Positions 52,015 through 62,139 of a DNA stretch of 64,000 nucleotides are shown piece after piece. The translations under genes were made by a program, and so were the position numbers. Origin of the DNA: Sepioteuthis lessoniana (lineage: Eukaryota > Mollusca > Cephalopoda > Myopsida > Loliginidae); NCBI GenBank assembly GCA_963585895.1, contig OY757939.1, forward strand, positions 57,801,601 through 57,865,600. The letters run 5' to 3'. The notes beneath the pieces are model-generated. The model was given only the letters and a program-made list of their open reading frames with translations, did not search any database and had not been told where the DNA came from. Position 1 is the stretch's first letter. The number at the start of each line of letters is the position of its first letter.

Positions 52015-52350
52015 GTGATCCGCTTGTTCCTCAAAGTCCCAGAGAATTTTAAGGAACCCTCTAATCCCACCAGCTATGAGTTAAATAGTACTAGTACTGT
52101 TCTCTATTTATTCTCCGTCCCACCACCGGACAAGTATGGCACAAGGCCTTTTTTTAAAAGTGGGTCCGGACGCAGGGCCGCAGCCCACACGCGTCAGGTA
52201 AAATCCAAAAATACCTTCGGTTCCGTCGGCACCCCCCAAAGGGGGCGCCCCAGAGGCCAGGAAACAAACAACAAACTAGTAGTATTTTTTTATTGCTTTA
52301 GTATTAAATAACCCTCGAAGGTTGATACGTCTTTAAAACAAAGAAACCAA
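52015..52350 (+). mobile_element. SINE-A-like element with a GC-rich insert
   Basis: The core phrase CCACCAGCTATGAGTTAAATAG and the tail GTATTAAATAACC...GTTGATACG are separated by about 150 bp of GC-rich DNA (GGGTCCGGACGCAGGGCCGC, CACCCCCCAAAGGGGGCGCC). The insert contains a strong hairpin CCCCCAAAGGGGG. Confidence 0.6.
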
Positions 52351-52379
52351 ACGAGAACTATGTTTTTATTGTGAGGACT

Positions 52380-52625
52380 TACTCACTATTACAAGTGGGA
52401 AATCCTCCTGACGTATTATGCTGGACTTCGACGGCGTAGTATGTGAGTTCAAACTCTAGTCGCAGAATTGAGTTCATTATCGGCCATATATCCCTGGAAA
52501 AGATATAAAATCGTTCATCCAACAGCTCTGGGTTAAAATGTAATGCTTCAGCTCCTCAACTGGTATTGCTTTGGTATTAGATAACTCAAGAAGGTTTATA
52601 TGCCATTAAACAACAGAAAAACAAA
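52380..52625 (+). mobile_element. SINE-A, diverged
   Basis: GTATGTGAGTTCAAACTCTA head, core and GGTTTATATGCCATTAAAC tail, followed by (CAA)n/(ACAA)n. Confidence 0.7.
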
Positions 52626-52674
52626 ACAAACAACAACAACAAAACAACAAACAAACAAACCAAACCCAAACCAA

Positions 52675-52850
52675 ACTCCAATCGAACTATTACGTACAAT
52701 TTTGGAACAATACCCTTGGGAAAAGTATGAACCCCCTTATTCTTCCTGGAGCTATGGGTTAAATAGTACCACTACTGTTCTTTTATAAAGGTAAATTTGG
52801 CATTAAATAACCTGCGAAGGTTGATATGCCATAAAACAAAGAAACCAACT
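52675..52850 (+). mobile_element. SINE-A, 5'-truncated
   Basis: AATACCCTTGGGAAAAGTAT core to GTTGATATGCCATAAAAC tail. Confidence 0.8.
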
Positions 52851-52859
52851 GTTACTCGT

Positions 52860-53345
52860 GTTACATATTCAAACACACCTGGTTGATACACTCTTCCTTA
52901 TAATGTTATTTTATTAATAGTTCGACCCTATCCCATTATTCCGGTTAAAATGAGAACGCTGTCTTAACAGAGAAAGACTTTCGTTCCATGAACAGATTCA
53001 ACAGGACAATAGTGTCTGACTCAGCAGCAGTTCGAGTCACGATATCAATTGTTATGTAATTGAATTTAAATATTCAAAATCGGAAAATCAACTCTTCTAA
53101 ATATAAATCAAGTTCTTTTGGATTTGCTTCAAGTATTTTAAAAGTCATCTCATCACATTGTCACTGTATTTTTCAAGTATTTTCCTCACCTCTTTTAACT
53201 CTTTGAATCAGTCGGTGAAAGTTTCTAAGGTGGGGAGATTTAATGGGGATACATCTGAGGAAAAATATCTTATTCGAATTTGTATAAAGTCGTTAATGCA
53301 TGACGTCAAAAATGGCGCCAATGTTGTGATTTTACAACAGAAGAA
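52860..53345. other. Unclassified, with a CRE-type site
   Basis: ATGACGTCAAAAATGGCGCC at about 53301 combines a CRE palindrome with an ATGGCGCC motif. The 92-codon frame at 53158-53436 ends in a K/R/E-rich low-complexity tract and has no recognised domain. Confidence 0.4.
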
Positions 53346-53700
53346 AGTTAGGAAGATGATGATGGGGAAGAGGAGGAGAAGGAGGAAGGAAAAAGTAGCG
53401 GAGGAGAAAGAGAAAAGTGTAGGGAGAGGGAAATGACGTCATATGAATATAGGAAGAGAGGGATATATGAAGACATAATTGATAATACAGGAGTCTTTAA
53501 TGTACAGAAGAAGACAATGGAAAGAAGAATCTTCATTTTCAAGACGAAGAAAGAGAGAATGAGGATAATGAAAATGATGAAAGAGAATCCCATGAAGGAA
53601 AATGCGCCGAAAAATCCAGAAACAATTACGAGACAAAAAGCGTGACGATTTTGTGGTAGCAGTAGTAGTCGTAGTTCTAAGAAGAAGAAGAAGAAGAATG
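53346..53700. repeat. Purine-rich low-complexity tract with (GAA)n
   Basis: GA-rich sequence giving open K/E/R-rich plus frames and F/S/L-rich minus frames; ends in (AGA)n at about 53682-53698. Confidence 0.75.
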
Positions 53701-53748
53701 TGGTCACGGCACCAATTGTGGGGTCGCGGCACTAATTGTGGTCTTATA

Positions 53749-54040
53749 TCCTATTTACCAACCCCTCCGCTCAGGCAGGATATGACACAAGGTCAATTTT
53801 TAAGCGGAGTTTAACAGGTTTGAATTCAGAGTTTTCCTTTTCCTAGACTGGTTGCCTCACCAAGGCTGAAGAACCTAGTCTGTCCTACTATTTACCCATA
53901 GCTGGAGGGAGAATAATTGGATTCATACCTTCCCCAAGGGTCTTAGTGCTATGTGAAATGCAATCAGTCCCGTCCAGGATTTGAACTCTTATCGTCGTGT
54001 CTAATTCCTACGACGATAACCATTACACCACGGGCACCTC
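53749..54040 (-). mobile_element. Full-length SINE-B, TSD of 16 bp
   Basis: Perfect TAATTGTGGTCTTATA at 53733-53748 and 54041-54056. Head, core and tail are all well preserved, so this is one of the youngest copies. Confidence 0.94.
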
Positions 54041-54056
54041 TAATTGTGGTCTTATA

Positions 54057-54960
54057 AGTGCATGTCACGCTGCGAGCAACGTATAGGTCGAAGTTTCAGG
54101 TGGGCTTGCTTGTCCAGATCTCCTTGTCCACGTTGCGTTGTTCGACCCACGGGAAAAGTTGGAGTAAAGCTAATACGGACGTCTCTTCGTTCAGGGTGGG
54201 TCGGAAGACAGCCTACTTTACTGGTAATGTTCGCTGGTCAACTAATTCAATACGTCAGGTATGCTTGTTGTCAGTTGTAAATAACATTTATTCATTATAC
54301 AATGATAAAAACAGAATCATGTCCAAAAATAACAACAACAAGCGCTTTCACTTCGGTGATAGGTTGACTAGCGATAGCAGCTAACCCCGAGTCCGTTTTG
54401 AGCAAACTAATGTTGCTAGGGACAGTCAAGTTGAGGACTCTGGGTAAAGTAGCAGCTGTGGTGAAGAGGGTGGCAAGGGCTCCAAATCTTCCGTCTGTGG
54501 AACCAGCTTTTAATCTCTGAATTCAATTTCGGAATCTTCTTTTATGGTGGTCCATACACCTGAATACATGGCTTTGAATGGCCAGCCAATAGAAACGATG
54601 GACCAATGGTCCCAGAGCGCAATCATCGGGAGTGGGCTAGAGAAACCTCACCCTGCGGCCAGTGTTTAACCGGACAGCCAATCAAAAACTATGGCCCTGC
54701 ATTACACGTCTTGGGTAGGAGGGAAAGCCCCGCCCCGCTTTTCCTTGATCGGTGAGCCACCTGATAATATTCTAAAATTGTTTAATGGCCTAGTGTCAGG
54801 CGTTTAGCCGTAATACGTACATTCGCACATGGCTGAAATTTGAATATGATATAGAATTTTGTTTGTTTTTAACCCGTCTATCAAAACCAAGATTAAAGCC
54901 CAGATCGGCCGTTTCACCCTGTCTGTAAGCAATCGTAAGTGTCCTTGACACCGTGACCTT
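54057..54960. other. Non-repetitive, promoter-like region
   Basis: Less AT-rich. Contains CCAAT boxes (CAGCCAATAGAAAC at about 54578, CAGCCAATCAAAAAC at about 54676) and a GC box (GCCCCGCCCCGC at about 54727). An inverted poly-A-type signal (CATTTATTC) lies at about 54287. Could be a promoter/first-exon region or an unrecognised LTR on the minus strand; no coding frame supports a gene. Confidence 0.4.
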
Positions 54961-55260
54961 CTTTCACACTCGGTGTACAATTATTATTATATTTTTTCTA
55001 CACTGCCAAACCAAAAGATTATAACTAATTATCTAATTAGTCCTAAGTATTTAGTTAAATATCGCCAGTCAATTTGTAACTCTACAAAGAACTGTACAAG
55101 AAGAAGAAAAAGCAGGACCTTAAATGAAGGGTTAGCAGCAAGATTGTTCGGTCTGACTGTCAGGGCTGTCTGCTGGAATATTGACTTCTACCGAGGAGCA
55201 GTACCTGCTGTTATTTATAGGTGGGATAGTTCATATGTGGGTGGGTAAATTACCATAACA

Positions 55261-55286
55261 AAGAAGAAGAAGAAGAAGAAGAAGGG
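55261..55286. repeat. (AAG)n microsatellite
   Basis: Eight AAG triplets. Confidence 0.9.
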
Positions 55287-55422
55287 AAAAGTGGGAGAGG
55301 AAAACAAGAGAACGTTGAAGATAAGAAAGATATAGAAAAGAAAGAGGAAAAAATTTGAAGGTCACAGTAACACAATAAACAAAGAAAAAGAAAGAATAAA
55401 GGTACCAATCAAAAGAGAAAAA

Positions 55423-56280
55423 GTACAGCTATTTAAAATTGTTGTAGACTCTTGAAAATTCAATATGTTATTGTTATACATCTTATGGGATGACTGCCTA
55501 ACTTTTATGAATTCTGGTTCAAATCAACAGCCACAGCAGCAATTGGAATATACCCTACTAAAGCCTGATTGTCACAGTTGGTGTATTTCAAAAATGCAAT
55601 CTGGACGTCAGGACACTTTAGAAGAACCATATGCAATAAAATTCTGTTTTAAACTTGGAAAAAATGCCACAGAAACGTGTGGAATGCTTCAGACTGTTTT
55701 CGATCATCTTGCATGAATCGAGCATCAGTTTTTGAGTGGCATACGAGATTCAAGGAAGGCAGGGAGTTTGTGAGGGATGATGAGAAATGTGGGAGGAGTA
55801 AGGAAGTCAGAACACCAGAGTTGATTAGCCAAAGGGTTAGGGTTAGGGTTACTGTGTTGAGGTTTTGAGGGAATTCAGCAAGAGATTCTTGGGAAGAAGC
55901 CAGCACTCTTGAAATCGGGTCAGTGGCATTTCCAGCAGGACAATATACCAGTCCACAACTCCATCGTTGTCACAGACTATTTGAGATGGGCATCAAAGCA
56001 GTTCCTCAGCCTCCCTATAGTCGAGATCTTGCTCCCTGTGACTTTTGGTTATTCCCTAAGCTCAGAGGCTGCTGTCGTTATGAGACTATTGAGGAGATAA
56101 ACGAGGCTGTGATGAAGGCCATTGACCCGCTCACACAAGAAGACTTCCATGGAGCCTTCCAGAAGTTGTTGGAACGGTACAACAAGTGCATTGCAGCTGG
56201 AGGAGATTACTTCGAAGGGGACTAGAGTTTCATGTGTGTACTATCAATAAAAGTGCCCATAAGAAAAAAGTCTGAAAACT
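55423..56280 (+). mobile_element. MLE2 copy 2: mariner with the same internal deletion
   Basis: Starts inside the left end (TATTTAAAATTGTTGTAGAC; terminal repeat lost) and ends with AAGTCTGAAAACTTATTTAA. Confidence 0.85.
55590..56225 (+). pseudogene. Mariner-family transposase remnant (MLE2 copy 2)
   Basis: Frames read MQSGRQDTLEEPYAIKFCFK, LGKNATETCGMLQTVFDHLA (N-terminal region), then, after a frameshift, CMNRASVFEWHTRFKEGREF. Then comes GGTTAGGGTTAGGGTTA, followed by RFLGKKPALLKSGQWHFQQD (frame-shifted), NIPVHNSIVVTDYL and YSRDLAPCDFWLFPKLRGCC, ending LLERYNKCIAAGGDYFEGD with a stop. Unlike copy 1, the Asp of HFQQDN is kept and so is the Asp of the CDFWLF block. The segment with the first catalytic Asp is deleted at the same point as in copy 1. 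The 100-codon frame 55923-56225 is the longest intact piece. Confidence 0.87.
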
Positions 56281-56309
56281 TATTTAATGATCCTCGTTTA
56301 TGAGAACAC

Positions 56310-56530
56310 ATGTTTAAGACATGCCAAGAAACGTAAAAGTAGAGAACAAACAAAAGAAAAATATTGGAAGAAAAAAGGAAAAAGAGGAGAAATTGGGAAA
56401 AGAGAAACTTTTAGAGCTTAAAGAGAAAGTGAGAAAACAAAAAAGGAAAGTAGAAAATGAAGAAAAACGCGAGAACATGGAAAAAGAGAAATTCTTTTTC
56501 TAATATAAGCCTAACCCTAAACCTAATCCT
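56310..56530. repeat. A/G-rich tract and CCTAA-type repeat
   Basis: A K/E-rich low-complexity frame (56321-56503) followed by GCCTAACCCTAAACCTAATC, degenerate telomere-like CCCTAA units. Confidence 0.65.
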
Positions 56531-56654
56531 CCATCTAAAAATAAAAATGAAATGTTTATAGTAAACCTCTTTAACTTTGAATATAAAGTTGCTGCCTGCG
56601 TCCGTCTATTCAGTTGTCTGTTCGGTTTACTTTGTTTTTTTGTTGTTTTTTTTT

Positions 56655-56880
56655 TTGTATACTGGCATTTCAACCTCCGTGGGTTATTTAATACCGAAGG
56701 CATCATTGAATAAGAACAGTAGTGATACTATTTAACCAATGAATGAAGGAATAAATGGCTTCATGCTTTTCCTGAGGATATTCATTTGAGAGTGAATGTA
56801 ACTGCAAGACTGGATTTCGAACTTGCTTATTACCGTATTGCAGTGTAACACGTTAGCCACTACTCCACAGAAACTCCTCA
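56655..56880 (-). mobile_element. SINE-A, diverged
   Basis: TTTTGTATACTGGCATTTCA tail, core, and a head ending TTAGCCACTACTCCACAGAA. Confidence 0.75.
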
Positions 56881-57049
56881 TTGTTTGTTTCAGTTTCATT
56901 TTTAATTAAAAGATTTCGGCGTAATAACTGCTTCCATATATCTCAAATATATTTTGAGGAAATCTGCTACCTGATAGAAATCGCCACTTGCTTTAAACAA
57001 TTCTACCCAAATTCAAACATCTTGCTTTTAAACTATATTTATTTGTTTG

Positions 57050-57224
57050 TGTGGGTTTTATGGCATATCAACGTTTGTAGGTTATTTAATGCTAAATCAA
57101 TTTTTATAGAAATAAACAGTTCTATTTCAAAAAATTCAGTTCAGCATAAACACACAGTTTAATTGTAAAATAAAACATTTCTATTCAAAACTATTCAGTT
57201 TAGCATTAGTACGCAGTTAAGTTC
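57050..57224. repeat. SINE-A tail (-) and minisatellite flank of W
   Basis: TGGGTTTTATGGCATATCAA, then TTTCAAAAAATTCAGTTCAG type units. Confidence 0.75.
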
Positions 57225-57450
57225 TATCTGACCCATAGAGATAGCACCCTGTTAGGTGCTCCCGCTACGGGCCAGTGTTGAACTGGGAGTGATGGCAATG
57301 AAGGAGTAGACAGCATTCCCCAAATCTCCAGCATTACTGGAACCTCACCATCAGATTGTTTAGTGTCATATCCAGGACACTCGTTGGAGGTGGGTCTTAC
57401 CTCTCCGCAAAGAATCATTCAGTGTATTCTACTACCCCAGACGACTGGGC
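57225..57450 (+). mobile_element. W module
   Basis: CTGACCCATAGAGATAGCAC to CCCAGACGACTGGGCAAA; the terminal hairpin is intact. Confidence 0.83.
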
Positions 57451-57960
57451 AAAAACTATGTATAAAAAAAGAAAGAAAAAGTTTATTGGAAAAGATTGAT
57501 AATACAATCATGTTAATTTTCAATCTCATCAATAGATGCCGGCCTTATAGATAAATAGCAGTTGTTTCCTGACTAAATTGCTTGATCCTGGCCGTCGACC
57601 TATGAAGTTCCTCTGCCCAGCATCAGATGAAGCACGACGATATTTGGGCACAGCTGCCTTGCTTCACATCCACCATGCTACATCCTATGATTTCTTTTGC
57701 TACACGCTTATCTGACTCGTATAGCACTTTTCTCCACCAAGAATTAAAAATCAGTGAGAAGTCTGGGTAAGATGACCTAGTAATTATAGAGGCGAAATGT
57801 TTTAGTTGTTATAGAGTTTGAGCTGTCCAGTTTGATCGTAGAACTTATTATCGCTGAGTCATACATCTCCGAAATAACTTTGGCTCAGTTTTGATAATGT
57901 GAATGTTTCTCTCCACCACCCTTAAAAAGAAGGAATTTTTATCTTTGGTAAAATCCTGCA
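57451..57960. other. Nothing recognised
   Basis: Unique sequence; no motif or repeat identified. Confidence 0.5.
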
Positions 57961-58185
57961 CGGCCCAGTCGACAGGAGCTGTAGAACACACTGACTGGAT
58001 CTCAGCAGAGACGTAAGACCCACCCCCCACGAGTATCCTATGACACAAAACAATCGGATGACGAGGCTCCAGTTACGTTGGAGCTTTGAAAATGTGGAAT
58101 ATCTCTTCACTGCCATCACTCCAAGGTCCGCTCTTGTTCGGCGTGGTAGCACCTGATTGGGTTCTATCTATGGGTTGAATAGAAC
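57961..58185 (-). mobile_element. W module
   Basis: GGCCCAGTCGACAGGAGCTG to GGGTTCTATCTATGGG. Confidence 0.8.
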
Positions 58186-58221
58186 TGTTTGACAATTAAA
58201 GTGAATGGAAACAAATACATT

Positions 58222-58782
58222 TGTAATATAATGGCCGAGGGATTTCGTTTTATATATCTTGCCTTTAGGTTTAGTTAGGCTGAGAACCTTTCGGCTCAGC
58301 ACACGGGTTAGTTAGGTACAAACTTGAGCACAGGTGTTGATGCGCGTGCGGGGAGGATGTGTCGTTCACAGATGTCAAAATAAAAATACCAGAGAGGGGA
58401 TGTGACCAGAGATGTGAATAACATCATGCACTGGAAGCGTGCGCGGAGGATTTTGGGAGATTTGAAAAAGGCAGTAGTTGAGAACTAGACTCCGAACAGG
58501 AAGGGTCGACTTTCGGGGGGCGCAGTGGCCAGACGAATTTGTGCGCTACAGGCACTGCACGAGATAGGGGAGGCATATGGAAAATTCATCATAGAAAGAT
58601 TGTGCATCTCTCTCTCTCTTCCTTATGTCGAAACCTTTAACTCAAGGGTAATAAAGGGTTTCGTCCCTGAACTAAGAAGTCGTTACGTGTTTTTCGTGTT
58701 TGGGGATTCCTATATTCTATGTATATATGTTATGAACTTTCTATGTACGTTTCACATGTCCGTATCATGGGTATGGTATGCA
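58222..58782 (+). mobile_element. LTR-G, probably solo
   Basis: TGTAATATAATGGCCGAGGG to ATGGGTATGGTATGCA (561 bp). TATATATC box at about 58253 and poly-A-type signal AATAAA at about 58650. CATT occurs at both edges (58218-58221, 58781-58784), but using it as TSD would remove the terminal CA, so the TSD is unresolved. Confidence 0.85.
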
Positions 58783-59200
58783 TTGAATTGTTTGAAATAG
58801 AACTGATTGATCATTTAAGTGTGTATAAACAAATCTCTGATGTTTAATTGAATTGTTAATGATACATTGCAAAACTTGGAACCATTTAACTGTATTCAAA
58901 TAAATGATCAATATTAAATAGAATTACAAGTGTTTTATAGTTATGATTAAAACCTTAAACTGTAGAAGCAATAACAATACTAGCGAGCAAACTTATTTTA
59001 AAATTAAATTATCTACAAACTAATCTTTTACGTATCTTATATACCTATTCGAATGTGTGCAAACAAATGACTGATGTTAAGTTGTTACTTTTACAAAGCA
59101 ATACTTGAAACCATTTAACGGTGTGAAAAAAGGGCGAACTCTAGTTTAGAAATGTTATCAACAAAATGTATTTACAAATCATACATTTAATATATATGTA
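58783..59200. repeat. Degenerate minisatellite-like units
   Basis: GATACATTGCAAAACTTGGA and CCATTTAACTGTATTCAAAT type units. Confidence 0.65.
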
Positions 59201-59205
59201 TTGAC

Positions 59206-59790
59206 AGTATTTGGTATTAATAACCTACAATAGGTGATATGCCATAAAATCCAATCAAACCAAATCATATATTTTATATAAAAGTATTAAAAGGATTTGG
59301 CATTACATAACCTACAATGGTTGATATGCCATAAAACTAAACCAAACCAAATCATATATATTTTATATACTAGTATTAAAAGAATTGAGTATTAAATAAC
59401 CTACAATGGTTGATATGCCATAAAACCAAACCAAACCAAATCATATGTTTTTAATGTATGTGTATAAAGAGTATTTGGCATCAAATAACCTACAATGGTT
59501 GATATGCCATAAAACCCGATCAAGCCTACTCATATATGTTTAATATACATGTATAAAGATTATTCGGCATTAAATGACCTACAATAGTTGATATGCCATA
59601 AAACCCAACCCAACCAAATTATATGTATTTAATGTATGTGTATAAAGGGTATTTGGCATCAAATAACCTACAATGGTTGATATGCCATAAAACCCGATCA
59701 AGCCAAATCATATATGTTTAATATACATGTATAAAGATTATTCGGCATTAAATGACCTACAATAGTTGATATGTAATAAATCTTAATGCA
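59206..59790 (+). repeat. 89-bp satellite derived from the SINE-A tail
   Basis: Seven tandem copies start at about 59206, 59294, 59383, 59472, 59562, 59651 and 59740. Each contains TTTGGCATTAAATAACC-type sequence, GTTGATATGCCATAAAACC and a TATATGTTTAATATACATG spacer. Copies 4 and 6, and copies 3 and 5, are most alike, suggesting later 178-bp duplication. Confidence 0.92.
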
Positions 59791-59794
59791 AATC

Positions 59795-59963
59795 AAGAAT
59801 GATATCAGTGGTACTATTTAAGCCATAGCCGGGAGAATGAGGGGGTCCATACCTTTCCCAAGCGCATTTGTCCGAAAGTGAAGGTCATTGTGCGACTTTG
59901 AACTCGCCTAGTAGAACTCTGCTATCCATCGCTTTAACCATTACACCACGAGGACATCCGAAC
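59795..59963 (-). mobile_element. SINE-A, tail missing, joined to the satellite
   Basis: Core TAAGCCATAGCCGGGAGAAT and head AACCATTACACCACGAGGAC; inverted relative to the satellite. Confidence 0.8.
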
Positions 59964-59964
59964 C

Positions 59965-60255
59965 ATCATTTGAAGCAGGTAAACATTTTCTACTGAATCG
60001 AAACATCAATATTTTAACAGTTAAATATATTAATAAAGTTTGATATCTATCTAGTTTGACACATCACATTTAGTAGCAATATTAATGTTTTAAGAGCCAA
60101 TGTATAAAAAAGTTCACAATCAATTTAAACAGGTAAACACTTCGCACTTAACTACACTACCAATGTTTTAAGATCCAATGTATAAATAAAGTTTATAGTC
60201 ATTTTAAATAGACAAACAATTCAGATATACTTGCAATATCGATGTTTTAAGAAAC
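59965..60255. repeat. Sat-C tandem repeat
   Basis: About 95-bp units with AATGTTTTAAGA(G/T)CCAATGT and AAACAGGTAAACACTTC; interrupted by LINE-R. Confidence 0.75.
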
Positions 60256-60694
60256 ATTTCTTCCAAGCTGTGACAGTGTCAGTACTACTGTACAGATGCA
60301 CGACATGGATAACAAAACACATAAAAGAGAAAAATATACATGGAACAACATAAGAATGCTACGTGCTATTTTGATCAAATGCTGGAAGCAGCACCCACCA
60401 AAAACAACATCTGTACAGCCACTTATCTCCTATATCAAAAACCATCCAAGAAAAAGGAACGAGACATGCAGGACACCGCTGAAAAACGAAGGACGAACTC
60501 GCGAGTCACTTTCTTTTATAAACCCCTTCACGTGGATGTGCCAGCGTTGGCCGACCAGCAAAAACCAATCTACATCGGCTCAGCTGACACTGGATGTAAT
60601 TATAAAGACATGCTGGAAGTGATGGATAATAGGAACTGATTGAGAGACAAGGTCAGGGAAATCCGTGCAGGCAGCAAGACATGACGAAGAAGAT
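60256..60694 (+). mobile_element. LINE-R 3' copy, diverged, nested in Sat-C
   Basis: TTTCTTCCAAGCTGTGACAG to ATCCGTGCAGGCAGCAAGAC, with translations LRAILIKCWKQHPPKTT and ETCRTPLKNEGRTRESL matching family C-terminal blocks at low identity. The tail is TGACGAAGAAGAT. Confidence 0.8.
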
Positions 60695-61137
60695 ATAGCC
60701 ACAATACAACGGCACGTATACTACGCGTATACAAATATACACGGGAACATAATCAACTGATAATGACGACTTCAACAAACGAACGAATACACTTCTTTAT
60801 ATAAATCTCTCACACTTTATTTTCGAAAAGGTCATGTTTCTAGAGTGTGAGAAATGAGTGGAGACAAGGACGGACTGCTATATTGACCCAAATTCTTCCT
60901 CGCCCGTAGCAGTACTTCTTTCGCATCTTGGCTTGGGTTGCTCAACCGGGGGTCACTAAGGGCCCAAAGCCCTCTGTCTGCAGCTGGTTCTCACTTCGGC
61001 ATCCTGTCTCCAACTGACTCGAACCGCCCGTGCACCTGGTTATATTTTCTAACGTACACCTGCTTCCGCTGTTCTTCCGCTTACTTACACAGGTGAATCT
61101 CTTGATTGACGGCTCGGTCGAGGGTCATTATATAACA
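60695..61137 (-). mobile_element. LTR-T at the LINE-R tail, nested in Sat-C
   Basis: Collinear with 49845-50284; right end GGTCATTATATAACA. The left end is diverged and the TSD is unclear. Confidence 0.82.
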
Positions 61138-61400
61138 GTATTAATAAAGTTTACAATCATTTTTAAATAGGTAAATGCTTCATAACCAGTTGCATGATCA
61201 ATGTTTTCAGAGTCAATGTATTAATAAAGTTCTCAAACATTTTTAAACAGGTAACCTCTCTATAACTAGTTAAAACATTAATGTTTTACGAGATAACGCT
61301 TTAATATAGTTTAAAAACATTAAAAAGGTAAACATTTCATACCTAGCAGCAACATCATTGTTTTAAGAGACAATGTAAAAATAAATAGTTTATTATAAGT
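61138..61400. repeat. Sat-C tandem repeat, resumed
   Basis: GTATTAATAAAGTTTACAAT continues the unit broken at 60255 (consensus ...TTTTAAGAGACAATGTATTAATAAAG). Confidence 0.75.
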
Positions 61401-61437
61401 GTTTTATGGCAGATCAACACTTTAATGGAAATCATAT

Positions 61438-61475
61438 TTGTATATATATATGTGTGTGTGTGTCTGTGTGTGTGC
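61438..61475. repeat. (TA)n(GT)n microsatellite
   Basis: TA then GT repeats. Confidence 0.85.
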
Positions 61476-61489
61476 ACGCGCGTATACTT

Positions 61490-61597
61490 TGTGAGTGAAT
61501 AGTTTGTAGGTGACCTTATTTTTAAACGAGTTGCTTGAGCTGATTTGTTTGTACTCAGTTAAATGGTTTCAAGTATTTTTATATAATACTAATCATT
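61490..61597. repeat. Degenerate minisatellite-like units
   Basis: TGTACTCAGTTAAATGGTTT and CAAGTATTTTTATATAA type units, interrupted by LINE-R and continuing to about 62050. Confidence 0.6.
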
Positions 61598-61862
61598 TTC
61601 ATCATCATCATGTCGTGCCGCCACTTCTCCCTATCGTTCATCGCTTCTGGCAGGTTTTCAGGGCTACATCCCGTATCCTCACATAGCTGCTGTATGAATG
61701 TTCGAGCTGGTCGTCCTGCTTTTGCTTAGCCATATGCGGGGGTCCATAGGAGTACATCACTGATGAGTTCGTCCTTGCTTCTCCAGCAGTGTCCTGCATG
61801 TCTGGTTCGTCTAACTTGTATAGTTTTCGTGATGGGAGGCAGGTGGCCGTATAGTTGGTGCT
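61598..61862 (-). mobile_element. LINE-R 3' copy
   Basis: (ATC)n tail on the left. TGTCGTGCCG is joined directly to CCACTTCTCCC, a ~35-bp deletion relative to other copies. Ends at the LYGHLPP region (ATAGTTGGTG). Confidence 0.85.
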
Positions 61863-62049
61863 AATAATTTTGTTTAATTTTAATCTCTTGTTTGCGCACT
61901 GTTAAAGGGTTTAAACTATTTCAACATTAATAATTATATCTATCAGGTATTTCTATATAATATAGATAGTTTACACACGGCTGTATGGTTTCAAATTACT
62001 AATCATGATGATCCTTACTAAATAATTGAATAGTTCTGGTTAACTTATA

Positions 62050-62139
62050 AATGGAATATACAAGTAAAATTTACTAAGCTTTTAAACAGATAAACACTTC
62101 ATACTTAGTTGTTTTTAATTGGAATCATTTTGAGATGAG
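62050..62139. repeat. Sat-C fragment
   Basis: TTTTAAACAGATAAACACTT and CATACTTAGTTG; the unit resumes after the foldback at about 62556. Confidence 0.6.

Noticed and set aside
53158..53645. Two overlapping K/R/E-rich frames as host genes
   Set aside because: Composition follows the GA-rich tract; no splice, domain or conservation evidence.
56500..56530. Interstitial telomere from CCTAACCCTAAACCTAATCC
   Set aside because: Only about three imperfect units; too short and degenerate to claim a fusion or capture event.
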